From Haladaptatus sp. DYF46 (GTDB lineage Archaea; Halobacteriota; Halobacteria; Halobacteriales; Haladaptataceae), in contig NZ_JAJFAY010000003.1 in NCBI RefSeq assembly GCF_021083305.1, positions 372,001-436,000 of the forward strand: a stretch of DNA of 64,000 nt, given 5' to 3'. The notes beneath the pieces are model-generated. The model saw only the letters and a program-made list of their open reading frames with translations, was not told the DNA's origin and ran no database searches. Position numbers and translations under genes: made by a program. Positions 27,508 to 38,564 of the stretch are shown piece after piece; the stretch's first letter is position 1; every line of letters begins with the position of its first letter.

Positions 27508-27870
27508 ATGGTCTCTCGAGATTTCGCGAAAGATTCGGACAATGGCCATGTCGCAGCCGCGGATGCGTTCGTATCTCGAGCGCGATCGTACCATCTCGAT
27601 ACAATCGTTGAGCTCGTCGTCTTCGGCTCCACGGCACGTGGCGACACACATGGTCTGGCGAGTGATGTCGACATCTTTGTTGTTCTTTCGGACACCTCTG
27701 ACCAAGGTACGATTGCTGACGACCTCCGCGATATCGCCTACGACGTAATGCTTGAGTATGGTCCCGTTGTTGAGCTCCATATCGTCTCTCAATCCGAATT
27801 TGACCGGTTGCGAGCCGAGGGTAACCCATTCGTCCAAAACGTTTTCACAGAGGGGCAAATGTATGCCTGA
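27508..27870 (+). CDS. MNT-type nucleotidyltransferase (putative antitoxin)
   Basis: A 120-residue minimal nucleotidyltransferase. The motif VVFGSTARGDTHGLASDVDIFV near residue 38 gives GS and the D-x-D metal-binding pair. A third acidic residue is in VELHIVSQ. In MNT/HEPN pairs the MNT protein neutralises the HEPN partner, in studied cases by AMPylating it. Its last 8 bases overlap the HEPN start. The DNA is clearly lower in GC and less acidic in codon choice than the neighbours, consistent with transfer. Confidence 0.82.
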   Translation: MVSRDFAKDSDNGHVAAADAFVSRARSYHLDTIVELVVFGSTARGDTHGLASDVDIFVVLSDTSDQGTIADDLRDIAYDVMLEYGPVVELHIVSQSEFDRLRAEGNPFVQNVFTEGQMYA

Positions 27871-28273
27871 TCCTGACGACAACCAGCCGGACCAAGCAGC
27901 GATCAATGACCAACTGCAGCAAGCACACCAAGCACTTTCGGATGCAACTGGCGCTCGCGACGCTGATCTTTCAGATGCAGTGGTCATCAATCGGATCTAC
28001 TATGCATGCTTTCACGCAGCGCAGGCTGTGCTCTATGACCGTGGATTCAACCCTGATTCACATGGTGGCGTTTTGTCACTCTTTGGCTCCGAGGTCGTCG
28101 TTGCCGGCGATGCGGATCGAAAGGATGGAAGATTCTCAAATCGACTCTCCGAACTGCGACGACAGGCTGATTACGGCTATGGAACACTTGATCAAGATAT
28201 AAATGCACTCATAGCACGTGTTCAGCAGTTCGTTTCCGTAATGGAAACTCTCTGCTCTGATTCTGAAAATTAA
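27863..28273 (+). CDS. HEPN-domain protein (putative toxin RNase)
   Basis: A 136-residue helical protein. NRIYYACFHAAQAVL near residue 47 contains the R-x6-H signature of HEPN RNases paired with MNT proteins. The second half (RLSELRRQADYGYG and following helix) matches the family. The ATG at 27863 overlaps the MNT stop region by 8 bp, so both are translated from one message. HEPN/MNT modules act as toxin-antitoxin systems and sometimes in phage defence. They lie just after a rearranged stretch with an IS relic. Whether the pair is active is unknown. Confidence 0.8.
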   Translation: MPDPDDNQPDQAAINDQLQQAHQALSDATGARDADLSDAVVINRIYYACFHAAQAVLYDRGFNPDSHGGVLSLFGSEVVVAGDADRKDGRFSNRLSELRRQADYGYGTLDQDINALIARVQQFVSVMETLCSDSEN

Positions 28274-28520
28274 TCTGTTTCTATCTGCTCCCCCCCCCAA
28301 AATTCGGAAGCACCTTCTCACTTCTGAATCCTCTTTGCTTCCGGACGAGATCGAAATAACGGCCATGCTAAATGGTCATCATTTCGTCGAGGTAAGTATC
28401 TCAAACTCTCAACGAACCAGTGTCTATCGGTGTGAGAACCCTCTCCTTTCAGAGCGGAAAAGACGCCACAGACCTACTTCTGTGGGGTTGATGTCGTCAA
28501 CTGGTGTTCCAAAGGAGGAA

Positions 28521-28808
28521 CTAATTACTATCGTCGTCGTCCGAATTCGGTTCGATATCGTCGTCGTTATCCGTGGGACCCGCCGCCTCCGACGGTTCGG
28601 CCGCCGACGGGGACTCGTTGGTCTCTGTAGTAATCGAACCGGTTGACGCGCTCGCGTCCGAGGATGCCGCCGCCGACTCCTCACTCCGTTCTTCCTCCGG
28701 AGTGATTCCGTGTGCGTCCTCCACGTGTTCGTAAAGTTCGTCCTCTCGCTCGAACTCCTCGTCGCAGTGGTCGCACGAATACGCCTCTTCGTTGGATTCG
28801 GTTGCCAT
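28521..28808 (-). CDS. Small C2H2 zinc-finger protein with disordered tail
   Basis: A 95-residue protein with one zinc finger, CDHCDEEFEREDELYEHVEDAH (C-x2-C-x12-H-x4-H, residues about 12-33). The remaining 60 residues are a low-complexity Ser/Ala/Glu/Asp tail. Single-finger haloarchaeal proteins of this kind are common and mostly uncharacterised; nucleic acid or protein binding is possible. It is divergent from the E2 gene, with about 175 bp between the starts. Confidence 0.65.
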   Translation of the reverse strand: MATESNEEAYSCDHCDEEFEREDELYEHVEDAHGITPEEERSEESAAASSDASASTGSITTETNESPSAAEPSEAAGPTDNDDDIEPNSDDDDSN

Positions 28809-28950
28809 ATCTTCGGCTTCTCACGCGAGAACCGAAAGGGTTGTACTGGCACATGCAACCTCACCCTATGCCCACCCCTTTCACCACCGTTCGAACGACA
28901 CCGACCACCGATACAGTCGGTCGAAAATCGGTTTCGAAACCGGCGGTGGA

Positions 28951-28960
28951 GATTTAATAC
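28951..28960 (+). promoter_or_regulatory. TATA box candidate of the E2 gene
   Basis: GATTTAATAC lies 24-33 bp before ATG 28984. A transcription start 25 bp downstream would give an almost leaderless mRNA, a common haloarchaeal arrangement. Confidence 0.45.
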
Positions 28961-28983
28961 AACCGAGACTGTCTTTCTATGCC

Positions 28984-30588
28984 ATGGGATACATTGTCAA
29001 GATGCCCAAGTTGGGACTGGAAATGGACTCCGGGACGCTCAACGTTTGGACCGTTTCCGAAGGCGATACGGTGGAGGAAGGAGCCGTCGTCGCCGAAATC
29101 GAATCGGAGAAGACGACGGCCGAAATCGACGCCCGCGAGGACGGCGTCCTTCGACGGGTCTTCGTCGAGGAGGGCGACGTGACCGACCCGGGAGCACCGC
29201 TCGGCATCGTCGCCGCGCCGGATGCGGATATCGACGACTTGGTCGCGGAAGTCGAGGGTGAATCCGCGGAAACCCCATCCGAGGCGTCCGCCGAAGACGC
29301 GGATTCGAGTCCCGCACAGGAGGACGACGCACGGGTCACCACCGACGGTTCGACCGCACCGGTGAGCGAAGTCAAGGCGACGCCGCGAGCGAAGCGACGG
29401 GCCGAGGAACTGGACGTGGACCTCACGGCCATCGACGGCACCGGGCCGCAGGGTGCCATCGCAGAAAGCGACGTCGAGGCGGCGGCCGAGGACGACTCGT
29501 CCGAACCGACCGACGATGTGAAAGCGACACCGCGAGCGAAACGGCGGGCGGAGGAGTTGGATGTCCCGCTCCACACCGCCGAGGGGACCGGGCCACAAGG
29601 GGCCGTGACCGAGGGCGACGTGGAGGCCGCGGCGGAGTCGATGGAAGGAGAGGCGGCCGAAGCCGAGGCGACTTCGACCGAGCCGACGGGCGGAGAATCG
29701 ACCGCTGCTGCGGCCACCGACGTCCCCACGGAACGGGTGTTCGCCACGCCGAGCGCCCGCCGACTCGCACGCGAGTTGGGCGTCGACGTCGAAACCGTCG
29801 GCGCGGAAATCGACGGCCGTCTCACGGAAAGCGACGTCCGGATGGCGGCCGAGGGGACGACGAGCGACGAGGCCGAGACGGTGCCCGGAACGCGGGAAGA
29901 GGAACGGCCGCTGACGGGGATGCGCAGCACCATCGCGGAGCGTCTGGGACGGAGCGACCGCGAAGCGGTCCACGTCACCGAACATCGGTCGGCCGATGCG
30001 GAGGAACTCCTCGCCGCGGCGTCCGCCGCGGACGAGGCGCTTTCCCCCGACGTGTCCGTGACGGACGTCCTGTTGACCGCGCTGTCGGCGACGCTCGACG
30101 CCCATCCCGAGTTCAACGCCACCTTCGAGGACGACGTTCACCGATTGCACGAGGCGCACAACATCTGCGTTGCCGTCGATATCGACGCCGGACTCATCGC
30201 GCCAGTGATTTCGGACGTGGACGCGCTCTCGCTCTCGGACCTCGCGGCGAAACGCAGGGAGGTGACCAACCGGGCGCTCTCGGGCGAGTACACGATGGAC
30301 GACCTCACGGGCGGGACGATAACCGTCTCGAACCTCGGCGTCCTCGGCGTGGAGCGCTTCGACCCGGTCATCAACCCGCCCCAAATCGCCATCCTCGGCG
30401 TCAACACCATCAAACGCGAGGTGGTCCCGACCGAAGACGACGATGTCGCCGTCCGCAAGCGCATCTCCTTCTCGCTCTCGTTCGACCATCGTATCGTGGA
30501 CGGCGCGGACGCCGCACGGTTCCTCGGGACGCTCGTCGAACGCGTCGAGAACCCATGGCCGCTCGTGATCGCGGCGGGCGAAAAATAA
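28984..30588 (+). CDS. 2-oxoacid dehydrogenase E2 dihydrolipoamide acyltransferase with three subunit-binding domains
   Basis: A 534-residue E2 component. The lipoyl domain (residues 1-80) carries the lipoyl-Lys in EIESEKTTAEI. Three peripheral subunit-binding domains follow: KATPRAKRRAEELDVDL near 122, KATPRAKRRAEELDVPL near 180, and FATPSARRLARELGVDV near 255. The catalytic domain (about 310-534) ends with FDHRIVDGADAARF, the DHR-x2-DG active site. The first two linker domains are near duplicates. ATG 28984 gives the canonical MGYIVKMPKLG start. E2 moves an acyl group from E1 to CoA. The E1 genes are convergent to it on the other strand; no E3 gene is in the window. Confidence 0.9.
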   Translation: MGYIVKMPKLGLEMDSGTLNVWTVSEGDTVEEGAVVAEIESEKTTAEIDAREDGVLRRVFVEEGDVTDPGAPLGIVAAPDADIDDLVAEVEGESAETPSEASAEDADSSPAQEDDARVTTDGSTAPVSEVKATPRAKRRAEELDVDLTAIDGTGPQGAIAESDVEAAAEDDSSEPTDDVKATPRAKRRAEELDVPLHTAEGTGPQGAVTEGDVEAAAESMEGEAAEAEATSTEPTGGESTAAAATDVPTERVFATPSARRLARELGVDVETVGAEIDGRLTESDVRMAAEGTTSDEAETVPGTREEERPLTGMRSTIAERLGRSDREAVHVTEHRSADAEELLAAASAADEALSPDVSVTDVLLTALSATLDAHPEFNATFEDDVHRLHEAHNICVAVDIDAGLIAPVISDVDALSLSDLAAKRREVTNRALSGEYTMDDLTGGTITVSNLGVLGVERFDPVINPPQIAILGVNTIKREVVPTEDDDVAVRKRISFSLSFDHRIVDGADAARFLGTLVERVENPWPLVIAAGEK

Positions 30589-30623
30589 CGCGGAAGACGG
30601 ATTCTCTTCCGGGAATCGCATTA

Positions 30624-31619
30624 CTACGCGCGGAAGAGTCCTTCCTTCGCGCCCCGTTCTATCACCGCGTCGATGTCGACGAGTCGCGGTCCGTCGGCGA
30701 CGGGGCGCAATCGGACGGACGCATCGCGCACTTCGAGTTCGCGTTCGCCGTCCGCACTGATGACGCCGGTGGCGACGTCGAATTCGAACGCTTCGCCGTC
30801 ATCGAGCGTGCGGTACTCCTCGACGGGAATACGCGAGAGAACGCCCGGAACCGTGACCGCGTGTACCTCCCGTTGCGGTTCGCTCGTCGTCCCCAACCGG
30901 AATCCGATGCCGCCGGGGTCGTCGGGACGGCGGACCGCGAGTCCACCGGCGATGCCGGAAAGGCCGATTTCGCTCGGCGACGCCCGCGAGACGACGCCGC
31001 CGACGACGTCCTCCGGGTCGAGAATGGCTCGGGTTCCGACGAACTGCTGGTCCATAACCCCGAGCGTTGCGAGCCCTCGGATGCGGCGCTCTTCGCTCCC
31101 GTCGTCCACGACTGCTTCGACGGTTCCGTGCCGAATCGTCGTCTCGTCGGCGGGCACCGCACCGCTCGCGATGAGTCCCGTGGCGATACCGGCGACGGTT
31201 CCGTCGACCGCCGTGGGAATCACGTTGTTCGTTCCGGTAGAGATGCTCACGACGGGAACGTCCCCGATTCCGTGGGCGACGTCGCGATTGGTGCCGTCGC
31301 CGCCGAGAACGACCACGGCATCCGCCTCCTCCGAGAACCGTTCCGCGGCGTTTCGTGCGTCTTCGCCGGACGCCGTGACCGTCACGTCCAACAGGTCTAC
31401 CGTGAGGTCCTCCGGAGCGCCGTTGACGATTCTGTCGGCGAGGCCGGCGTTGTCCGGCATGACGAGGACTCCGGTGTCCTCCGCCATCGTCAGTCCTTCG
31501 AGGACGCAGGTCGCCGTCCGCCGTTTCGCGTAGTTGCTACTGACGCTCGCGCCGCCCGTCAGTCGCCGGATGTCCCGACCGGCGACCGGGTTGACGATGA
31601 GTCCGACTGTCGGGGACAC
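30624..31619 (-). CDS. AcoX-like ATP-NAD kinase family protein
   Basis: A 331-residue protein of the NAD/diacylglycerol kinase fold. VVVLGGDGTNRDVAHG near residue 98 is the GGDGT motif, followed by STGTNNVIPTAVDGTVAG near 127. Such proteins accompany acetoin dehydrogenase genes (AcoX) in bacteria; their role is not firmly known. It starts with GTG 31619, exactly adjacent to the E1 beta stop at 31620, so the two are coupled. Its 3' end is convergent with the E2 gene, 35 bp apart. The presence of AcoX favours acetoin over branched-chain keto acids as the E1 substrate. Confidence 0.8.
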   Translation of the reverse strand: MSPTVGLIVNPVAGRDIRRLTGGASVSSNYAKRRTATCVLEGLTMAEDTGVLVMPDNAGLADRIVNGAPEDLTVDLLDVTVTASGEDARNAAERFSEEADAVVVLGGDGTNRDVAHGIGDVPVVSISTGTNNVIPTAVDGTVAGIATGLIASGAVPADETTIRHGTVEAVVDDGSEERRIRGLATLGVMDQQFVGTRAILDPEDVVGGVVSRASPSEIGLSGIAGGLAVRRPDDPGGIGFRLGTTSEPQREVHAVTVPGVLSRIPVEEYRTLDDGEAFEFDVATGVISADGERELEVRDASVRLRPVADGPRLVDIDAVIERGAKEGLFRA

Positions 31620-33661
<2,042 letters not shown>

Positions 33662-33815
33662 TGTCCATGCTATAGTTGCTACATCGGGCATTAACTATTA
33701 TGATTGATTATGGACGTATCATCCTGAAAATCTGAACATTTGATAAAAACTTTCGCGCCTTTAGAAGGGGGTGTTGGCGGATACAACCACCCGATTTCGA
33801 ACACCTCCTGCCTTC

Positions 33816-34229
33816 TCAAAAGGTGTCGCCGTGAATTCCGACGTCCGCGTGGAGTTCCTCCCGAACGGCGTCGTGAACGTGACAGAGGTCGTTCGCGCGA
33901 CTCACGGCGGCATCTAGCGTCTCGTCGCTCTCGTCGGCTTCCACGCCGATCGTGAACCGAATCGCTTCGAGGTCGTTTTCGTCGTCGCGGTCCGCTTCCG
34001 CGTCTATTTCGATACGACCGAGACCGTCGGCATTCCGTTGCTGTGCTCCGATTCGAAGCGCCACCGTGTAGCAGGCGGCGTAGCTCGCGAGCAGGGTTTC
34101 GGTCGGACTCGGATCGGTTTCGGTGTCCGCGTCGATGGCGAGCTCGCTGCCGTCGATTTCGGAAACGGTTCTGAACCCTTCCGTCGAAGTCGTCGTGCTT
34201 TCGAGCATCGTCCGTTCCACGGTCAGCAC
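33816..34229 (-). CDS. OsmC family peroxiredoxin-like protein
   Basis: A 137-residue protein. SPTETLLASYAACYTVALRIGAQ near residue 41 and SRANDLCHVHDAV near 109 hold the two Cys residues of the OsmC/Ohr fold, which reduces organic hydroperoxides through a Cys pair. The N-terminal strand region fits the family; M8 (34208) is an alternative start. There is no signal peptide. Neighbours are unrelated, but several peroxide-handling genes occur in the window. Confidence 0.8.
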   Translation of the reverse strand: MLTVERTMLESTTTSTEGFRTVSEIDGSELAIDADTETDPSPTETLLASYAACYTVALRIGAQQRNADGLGRIEIDAEADRDDENDLEAIRFTIGVEADESDETLDAAVSRANDLCHVHDAVREELHADVGIHGDTF

Positions 34230-34289
34230 CCATGTAGGGGTTATCGTTGCCCAGTACGGGCGACCATCCTCCCAAACGTGGAACCCCGT

Positions 34290-35108
34290 TCAGAGATACG
34301 AATCGTCGTACGACTCGGCCGACTTCGGTGTGTGAACGTTTCCGCACTCGGGGCATTCGATGTGGTCTTGGGCGTCACGCGTCGTATCGAGCGACCCGCA
34401 GTTTCCACAGAAGTAGCCGAATTGCTCGGTGAACGCCTCGTCCGTATAGGTGACGAAAAACGGGTTTTCGGTCCCCGATTTTGCTTCCCCCATGTTCAGG
34501 TACACCGTCTCTCCGTCGTCGGTCGTCGCGCTCAGCGTTCCGTCGTGAGTGTTCGTGTTCTCCAAGGCCACCTCCGTCGGTTCGAGTTCCTCCTCTGATT
34601 CGTCGTCCACTGCCTCCCGTTCGGTCGCATCGAGGGTATATTGATCCTCGATGAACGACTCGCCACCGTACTCGACCTGTTGACTTCCCGTTTTCGCAAT
34701 GTTGAATTCGTCAAGAAACTCTGAACCTTCTCTGTTCGCTTCGAGGATTTTCACGTGGATTCGCTCTGCGTCATCCTCGCGTAACTTCTCTACTGCCGTT
34801 TCGAGTAACTCCTTGCCGACGCCTTTTCCACGGTGTTCCGGGTCTATGAGTATCCATCGTATCTCTCCTGTGTCGCCATCGAGATATCCTTCGATGAATC
34901 CGACGAGCGTCTCAAAATCCTCGTCTTCGAGCGCGAACACGTAGGCGTCGGAGCGCGTTAGCACGTTGGCAAGTCGATCGTCAGAGAACTCCTCGTTAAC
35001 GACGTTCTCGATCTGTTGTGGACTCAGGGAGTACGAAGTGGTCATCGCGCTTCGCGCCAACTCGTGAATCCGCTCCGCATCGTTCGACGTGGGTTCGTGG
35101 AGTTTCAT
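34290..35108 (-). CDS. GNAT acetyltransferase fused to a C-terminal zinc ribbon (DUF5816-like)
   Basis: A 272-residue two-domain protein. Residues 1-165 are a GNAT fold with the acetyl-CoA loop DPEHRGKGVGKELLETAVEKL near 90. After an acidic linker, the last 90 residues contain YLNMGEAKSGTENPFFVTY and a zinc ribbon, CGNCG plus CPECG, near 232-257. The C-terminal part resembles stand-alone haloarchaeal DUF5816 proteins. The target of acetylation is unknown; the ribbon may recruit protein or nucleic acid. The start ATG 35108 gives MKLHEPTSNDAER. Confidence 0.75.
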   Translation of the reverse strand: MKLHEPTSNDAERIHELARSAMTTSYSLSPQQIENVVNEEFSDDRLANVLTRSDAYVFALEDEDFETLVGFIEGYLDGDTGEIRWILIDPEHRGKGVGKELLETAVEKLREDDAERIHVKILEANREGSEFLDEFNIAKTGSQQVEYGGESFIEDQYTLDATEREAVDDESEEELEPTEVALENTNTHDGTLSATTDDGETVYLNMGEAKSGTENPFFVTYTDEAFTEQFGYFCGNCGSLDTTRDAQDHIECPECGNVHTPKSAESYDDSYL

Positions 35109-35454
35109 ACTTCATCTTCCTCCCTGAAACGGATAAACTCGTGCCAGAACGGTTACGGTGCTGGGATAGATTCGACGTTGGCTCACGATGACGCCCTCCG
35201 GACGGACTCCCTTCGCGTCCATCTTTCTATCCAAACCTTAGTTTTATTATATTCTCACAAAACTATGAAAAAAGATATGAAACCCCGGTGAATACACCGA
35301 CTCAGTACGGTGATTGGTACACAGTAGCAAGCCACTCTCCAAAGCGAGTAACGATATACGAACGACTGCCGCCCTGAACCACGATGTCACGGTTACAACC
35401 AGATACCAGCAGAACGGTCGAACAGTGTGATTCTCGCCAGCGCATCCGGAGCGT
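35109..35454. other. Non-coding, partly AT-rich intergenic region
   Basis: A 346-bp divergent spacer with an AT-rich core at about 35235-35280 and a small hairpin (CACCG at 35295-35299 with CGGTG at 35308-35312). No ORF, RNA gene or repeat is recognisable. It should contain the promoters of the acetyltransferase and the small zinc-finger gene. Confidence 0.5.
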
Positions 35455-35760
35455 ATGCCCGAGGGTTCCAACCACGAGCACCGATACGCCGAACGCCGAC
35501 TCCCGCGAGGGAACGACCGATTTGGGGCCATGAACGGTCCGAAACGGGTGCCACGGCGGGGGTCCGGGTACAGCGACCGGCGGTGCCGTAACTGCGGTTC
35601 GTTCATCACCCCGGAGTTCGCCCGCGTCTTCGGAAACAACGACGACGAGGTGTTCGGTTGCTTCGACTGTCTATCGGCGACGGCGGTCAAAAACGGGGCG
35701 GCACGGGACGAACAGTCCGCACGTCACTCCTCGTCGGAGAGCGTACAGGTGACGAGATAA
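35455..35760 (+). CDS. Small zinc-finger protein (DUF7563-like)
   Basis: A 101-residue protein whose centre reads CRNCGSFITPEFARVFG and CFDC, i.e. C-x2-C followed 23 residues later by C-x2-C, typical of short haloarchaeal zinc-ribbon proteins. The N-terminal 40 residues are Arg-rich and the tail is low complexity; ATG 35530 (MNGPKRV) is a possible shorter start. Its last 37 bp overlap the end of the convergent membrane-protein gene. The function is unknown. Confidence 0.6.
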   Translation: MPEGSNHEHRYAERRLPRGNDRFGAMNGPKRVPRRGSGYSDRRCRNCGSFITPEFARVFGNNDDEVFGCFDCLSATAVKNGAARDEQSARHSSSESVQVTR

Positions 35761-36611
35761 TCGACCCGGTCGTCGTCGCTCGTGGTACTTTCGAGCGTGA
35801 CCGGTCGGTCGGTTCCCCGCACCAGCCCGACGGCCACGAACGAGGGAATCGGATGGTCGAACCGGTCCACGGCACCGTACCGACTGTCGGTGATCGCGAC
35901 GGTGACGCGTCCCTCCTCGGGGTCCACGTCCGGCGTCGCGCCCCCGACCAGTTCGAACCCCTCGACGAGCGCGTCGGCGAGTTGGTCCGCGAGTTCCGGG
36001 AGTCGAGTTTCGATATCGCCGACCATCCCCTCGAACTCGGCAAACAAGCCCGCCCCCGTCGGCGGAACGGCAACGCCTCGCTGGCGCTCGTCGTCCGTCG
36101 CGACGAACAAGGTGGCGGCGTCGTTTCCGGCGGGAAGGTCGTGGTTGCGATGCTGGGGGACGAACAGGCGCACGCCCGCGTCTTCGCCCGTCGTGTCTCC
36201 CGTCGGAAGGTAAACATTCGTCCCGGAGAGGCCGAGCGTCTCCACGAGTTCGGCACCCGTAGCGGCGTGGGCGGCGTAGGTCCGCTCGCCGATCGACGCC
36301 GAGACGAACTGCTCCGGGGTGAGGTAGTACGTGAGAACTGCGGCGAACAATCCCGTTCCGGCGAACGCGAGCAGGACGGTTCGTGACGCGGGAAGCACAA
36401 CGGCAGCGAGAGCCGAGAGGACGCCGAGTCCGGCCATTCCGAGCGCGGTCCGTCGATAACTCGTCCGACGTGCACGACGATATTCGTCGCGCAACCGTTC
36501 GTTCTCCTCCGAGAGGAGTTCGAGTCTGGCGGTGAGGTCGGCCACCGATGCGGCGTCCGATGTCGCTTGGTCGTCGCGTTGCGTGGTCGATGAAGCGGAT
36601 TGGTTACTCAT
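35724..36611 (-). CDS. Haloarchaeal membrane protein with coiled-coil N terminus
   Basis: A 295-residue protein. Residues 20-50 form a coiled coil (LTARLELLSEENERLRDEYRR). Two hydrophobic helices follow (about 57-75 and 80-96), then a soluble domain of about 190 residues containing GAELVETLGLSGTNVYLPTG and an acidic C terminus. No enzymatic motif is seen. It is the last gene of a minus-strand unit with a small membrane protein and a DUF58 protein; the start overlaps the preceding stop by 8 bp. Such proteins recur beside haloarchaeal DUF58 genes. Confidence 0.7.
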   Translation of the reverse strand: MSNQSASSTTQRDDQATSDAASVADLTARLELLSEENERLRDEYRRARRTSYRRTALGMAGLGVLSALAAVVLPASRTVLLAFAGTGLFAAVLTYYLTPEQFVSASIGERTYAAHAATGAELVETLGLSGTNVYLPTGDTTGEDAGVRLFVPQHRNHDLPAGNDAATLFVATDDERQRGVAVPPTGAGLFAEFEGMVGDIETRLPELADQLADALVEGFELVGGATPDVDPEEGRVTVAITDSRYGAVDRFDHPIPSFVAVGLVRGTDRPVTLESTTSDDDRVDYLVTCTLSDEE

Positions 36612-37062
36612 GAGTTCTCTCCTCTACGAGTCCGAGCGCGGCGCGTTCGTACCGATGCAGTCCGTACGAGACGATGGCGAAGACGACGACGATGACGGCG
36701 ACTGGCACCAGAAGCCGGTTGCTCGACCGAAGGCTCGCCAGCGCCCCCGCGCCGAACAGGGCGGCTATCCCGCTCGTGACGGCGACGCGCCAGTACGGTC
36801 GGTCGAACGTGAGCGACGGACCGACGAGCACGGCGAGGAGACCGAGTTCGAGCGCGAAAAGATATTCGACGGCCATCCCGTCGGCGAGCGCGGCGACGAC
36901 GAGTTGCCCGAACGCCACGGTGTAGAGCGTCGGCACGATGTACCAGAGCAGGAAGAACACGATTCCCGCGAGGAATCCCGGCAGGCCGGTGGCGACGGTA
37001 CAGAGGATCGCGACGAGGAGCGCGCCGATGCCGCCGAGCCACGTCGGTGTCTCGTGTCGCAT
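36604..37062 (-). CDS. Small multi-helix membrane protein in the DUF58 operon
   Basis: A 152-residue protein with about five hydrophobic helices (residues 8-30, 34-58, 66-84, 92-106, 115-134) and a short charged tail. No family motif is recognised. It overlaps the downstream gene by 8 bp and lies 2 bp after the DUF58 stop, so the three are one operon. A structural membrane partner of the DUF58/MoxR system is the likely role, inferred from context only. Confidence 0.7.
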   Translation of the reverse strand: MRHETPTWLGGIGALLVAILCTVATGLPGFLAGIVFFLLWYIVPTLYTVAFGQLVVAALADGMAVEYLFALELGLLAVLVGPSLTFDRPYWRVAVTSGIAALFGAGALASLRSSNRLLVPVAVIVVVFAIVSYGLHRYERAALGLVEERTHE

Positions 37063-37064
37063 CG

Positions 37065-38564
37065 CTACTGCCCCCTGACGGCCGTTTTCCTCGTTTGGCG
37101 CGTTTCGGCCAGAACCGATTCGATTCGGTCGGCCGGACCGACCTCGAACGCGGACACGCCATCGATTCGAGCGATGTCACGGCGGAACTCCTCGAAATCG
37201 ACGTACTCCTCGTATGCCGTTTCGACGGTTCGGACGTCCCTTCGCTCGAACAACACCGTCGGCGCGAGGAACACGAGGACGTGTTCGGAGTGGCGACGGG
37301 CCGCCCTGACCGCCTCTCGGACCTCCATCCGATGCGTATCGTCCGTGAGGATGACGGTCACGAGCGACCCCTGAATCCCCCGGAGATACGTTCTGATCGT
37401 CTTGTAGAGCGGGTCGTCTTCGACCCGCTGCACGTACCGTTTCGAGTCGGTAACGTAGGGGAGGAGGGTCCGCCCGAACGACGAATCATCCCTTCGGAGT
37501 CGACTCTCCATTTCACTCGCTTGGCGAGGCGTCCGGGTCCGATCCGTTCTCCCTCTCGTGGTGCGTGCCGCGGCTTCGCCGTTTTCGTCCATCTCTCCGT
37601 CCCCCGTAGGAGTCGGAACGAGGTCGTGTACATCCGTTTCGACGTGGCTGTAGTGACGCGCGCTCGCGTCCGGTTCCCGGACGGTCGTCACGCCGCCGTC
37701 GCCCACGGTGTAGAGGGAAATCGGTTCCGTGTTCGCCCGTGCGTTATCGATGTAGGCGAGCGCGACCTGCCGAAGGTAATCGAGTTTCGTCTCCCCCGCC
37801 ATCCCGATCTCCATCGACGACCGAGTATCGACGACGAGAGCGGTCGAGAGGTCGGTTTCCGCGTCGAACTCGCGGACGTGCGGCTGGGCCATTCGGGCGG
37901 TCGCCTTCCAATCGATTTGACGAACCGTATCACCCGGCACGTACTGTCTGATCTCCCCCGGGTCGAGACCGACGCCTCTCTCGCCCGTCTTGTGCTCGCC
38001 GAACGCGGTGGACATCCCTTTACCGGCCATGCCGACGTGAAGCGACCGAGGGCGGCGCGGAACGACGGTTACGCTCGCGTCGTCCCCCACCGGAACCGTC
38101 GAGCGGAACAACCCGGCTTGGTCGGTGAGCGTCACGGTCGGCGGCGCACATTCGAACTTCCCGGCGACCGGCCAGCGAAGCGAAAACGTCGTCGTCGCCT
38201 CCTCTTCCCCCGCGGCGAGGCGAAATCGTCGCTGGGTCGGGTCGCGCACGGTTGCGGCCACCGGTGGCTGTGCTTCGACCGTCATAGAAAGCCCCACCGG
38301 CTCCGGGAGCGCCGCGCGGACCGCGACCGACAGTTCCTCGTCGGTACTCACGCGATTTCGGGACAGCGATTGGGTCAGCGTGAGGTCGTCCGTCGTCGCC
38401 AGTACGTCGTGCACGAACAGATACTGCTGAACGAGCAGTGACGCGCCGATTCCGGCCGCTCCGACGAGGAGTAACGGCCGGTCGAAAAGCCACGCGCTGC
38501 CCGCGAGCAGACAGACGAGAACCACTCCGGTTTCGTATCGGCGTGTCACCTCCATACGTTTCAT
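37065..38564 (-). CDS. DUF58 domain-containing membrane protein
   Basis: A 499-residue protein. Two N-terminal helices (about residues 13-48) are followed by an extracytoplasmic beta domain. The DUF58 signature GEIRQYVPGDTVRQIDWKATARM is near residue 203 and a von Willebrand A-like strand ALVVDTRSSMEIG near 240. DUF58 proteins are the usual clients of MoxR ATPases. Here the moxR gene sits 25 kb away on the other strand. ATG 38564 gives MKRMEVTRRYE; M4 is an alternative. Confidence 0.85.
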   Translation of the reverse strand: MKRMEVTRRYETGVVLVCLLAGSAWLFDRPLLLVGAAGIGASLLVQQYLFVHDVLATTDDLTLTQSLSRNRVSTDEELSVAVRAALPEPVGLSMTVEAQPPVAATVRDPTQRRFRLAAGEEEATTTFSLRWPVAGKFECAPPTVTLTDQAGLFRSTVPVGDDASVTVVPRRPRSLHVGMAGKGMSTAFGEHKTGERGVGLDPGEIRQYVPGDTVRQIDWKATARMAQPHVREFDAETDLSTALVVDTRSSMEIGMAGETKLDYLRQVALAYIDNARANTEPISLYTVGDGGVTTVREPDASARHYSHVETDVHDLVPTPTGDGEMDENGEAAARTTRGRTDRTRTPRQASEMESRLRRDDSSFGRTLLPYVTDSKRYVQRVEDDPLYKTIRTYLRGIQGSLVTVILTDDTHRMEVREAVRAARRHSEHVLVFLAPTVLFERRDVRTVETAYEEYVDFEEFRRDIARIDGVSAFEVGPADRIESVLAETRQTRKTAVRGQ

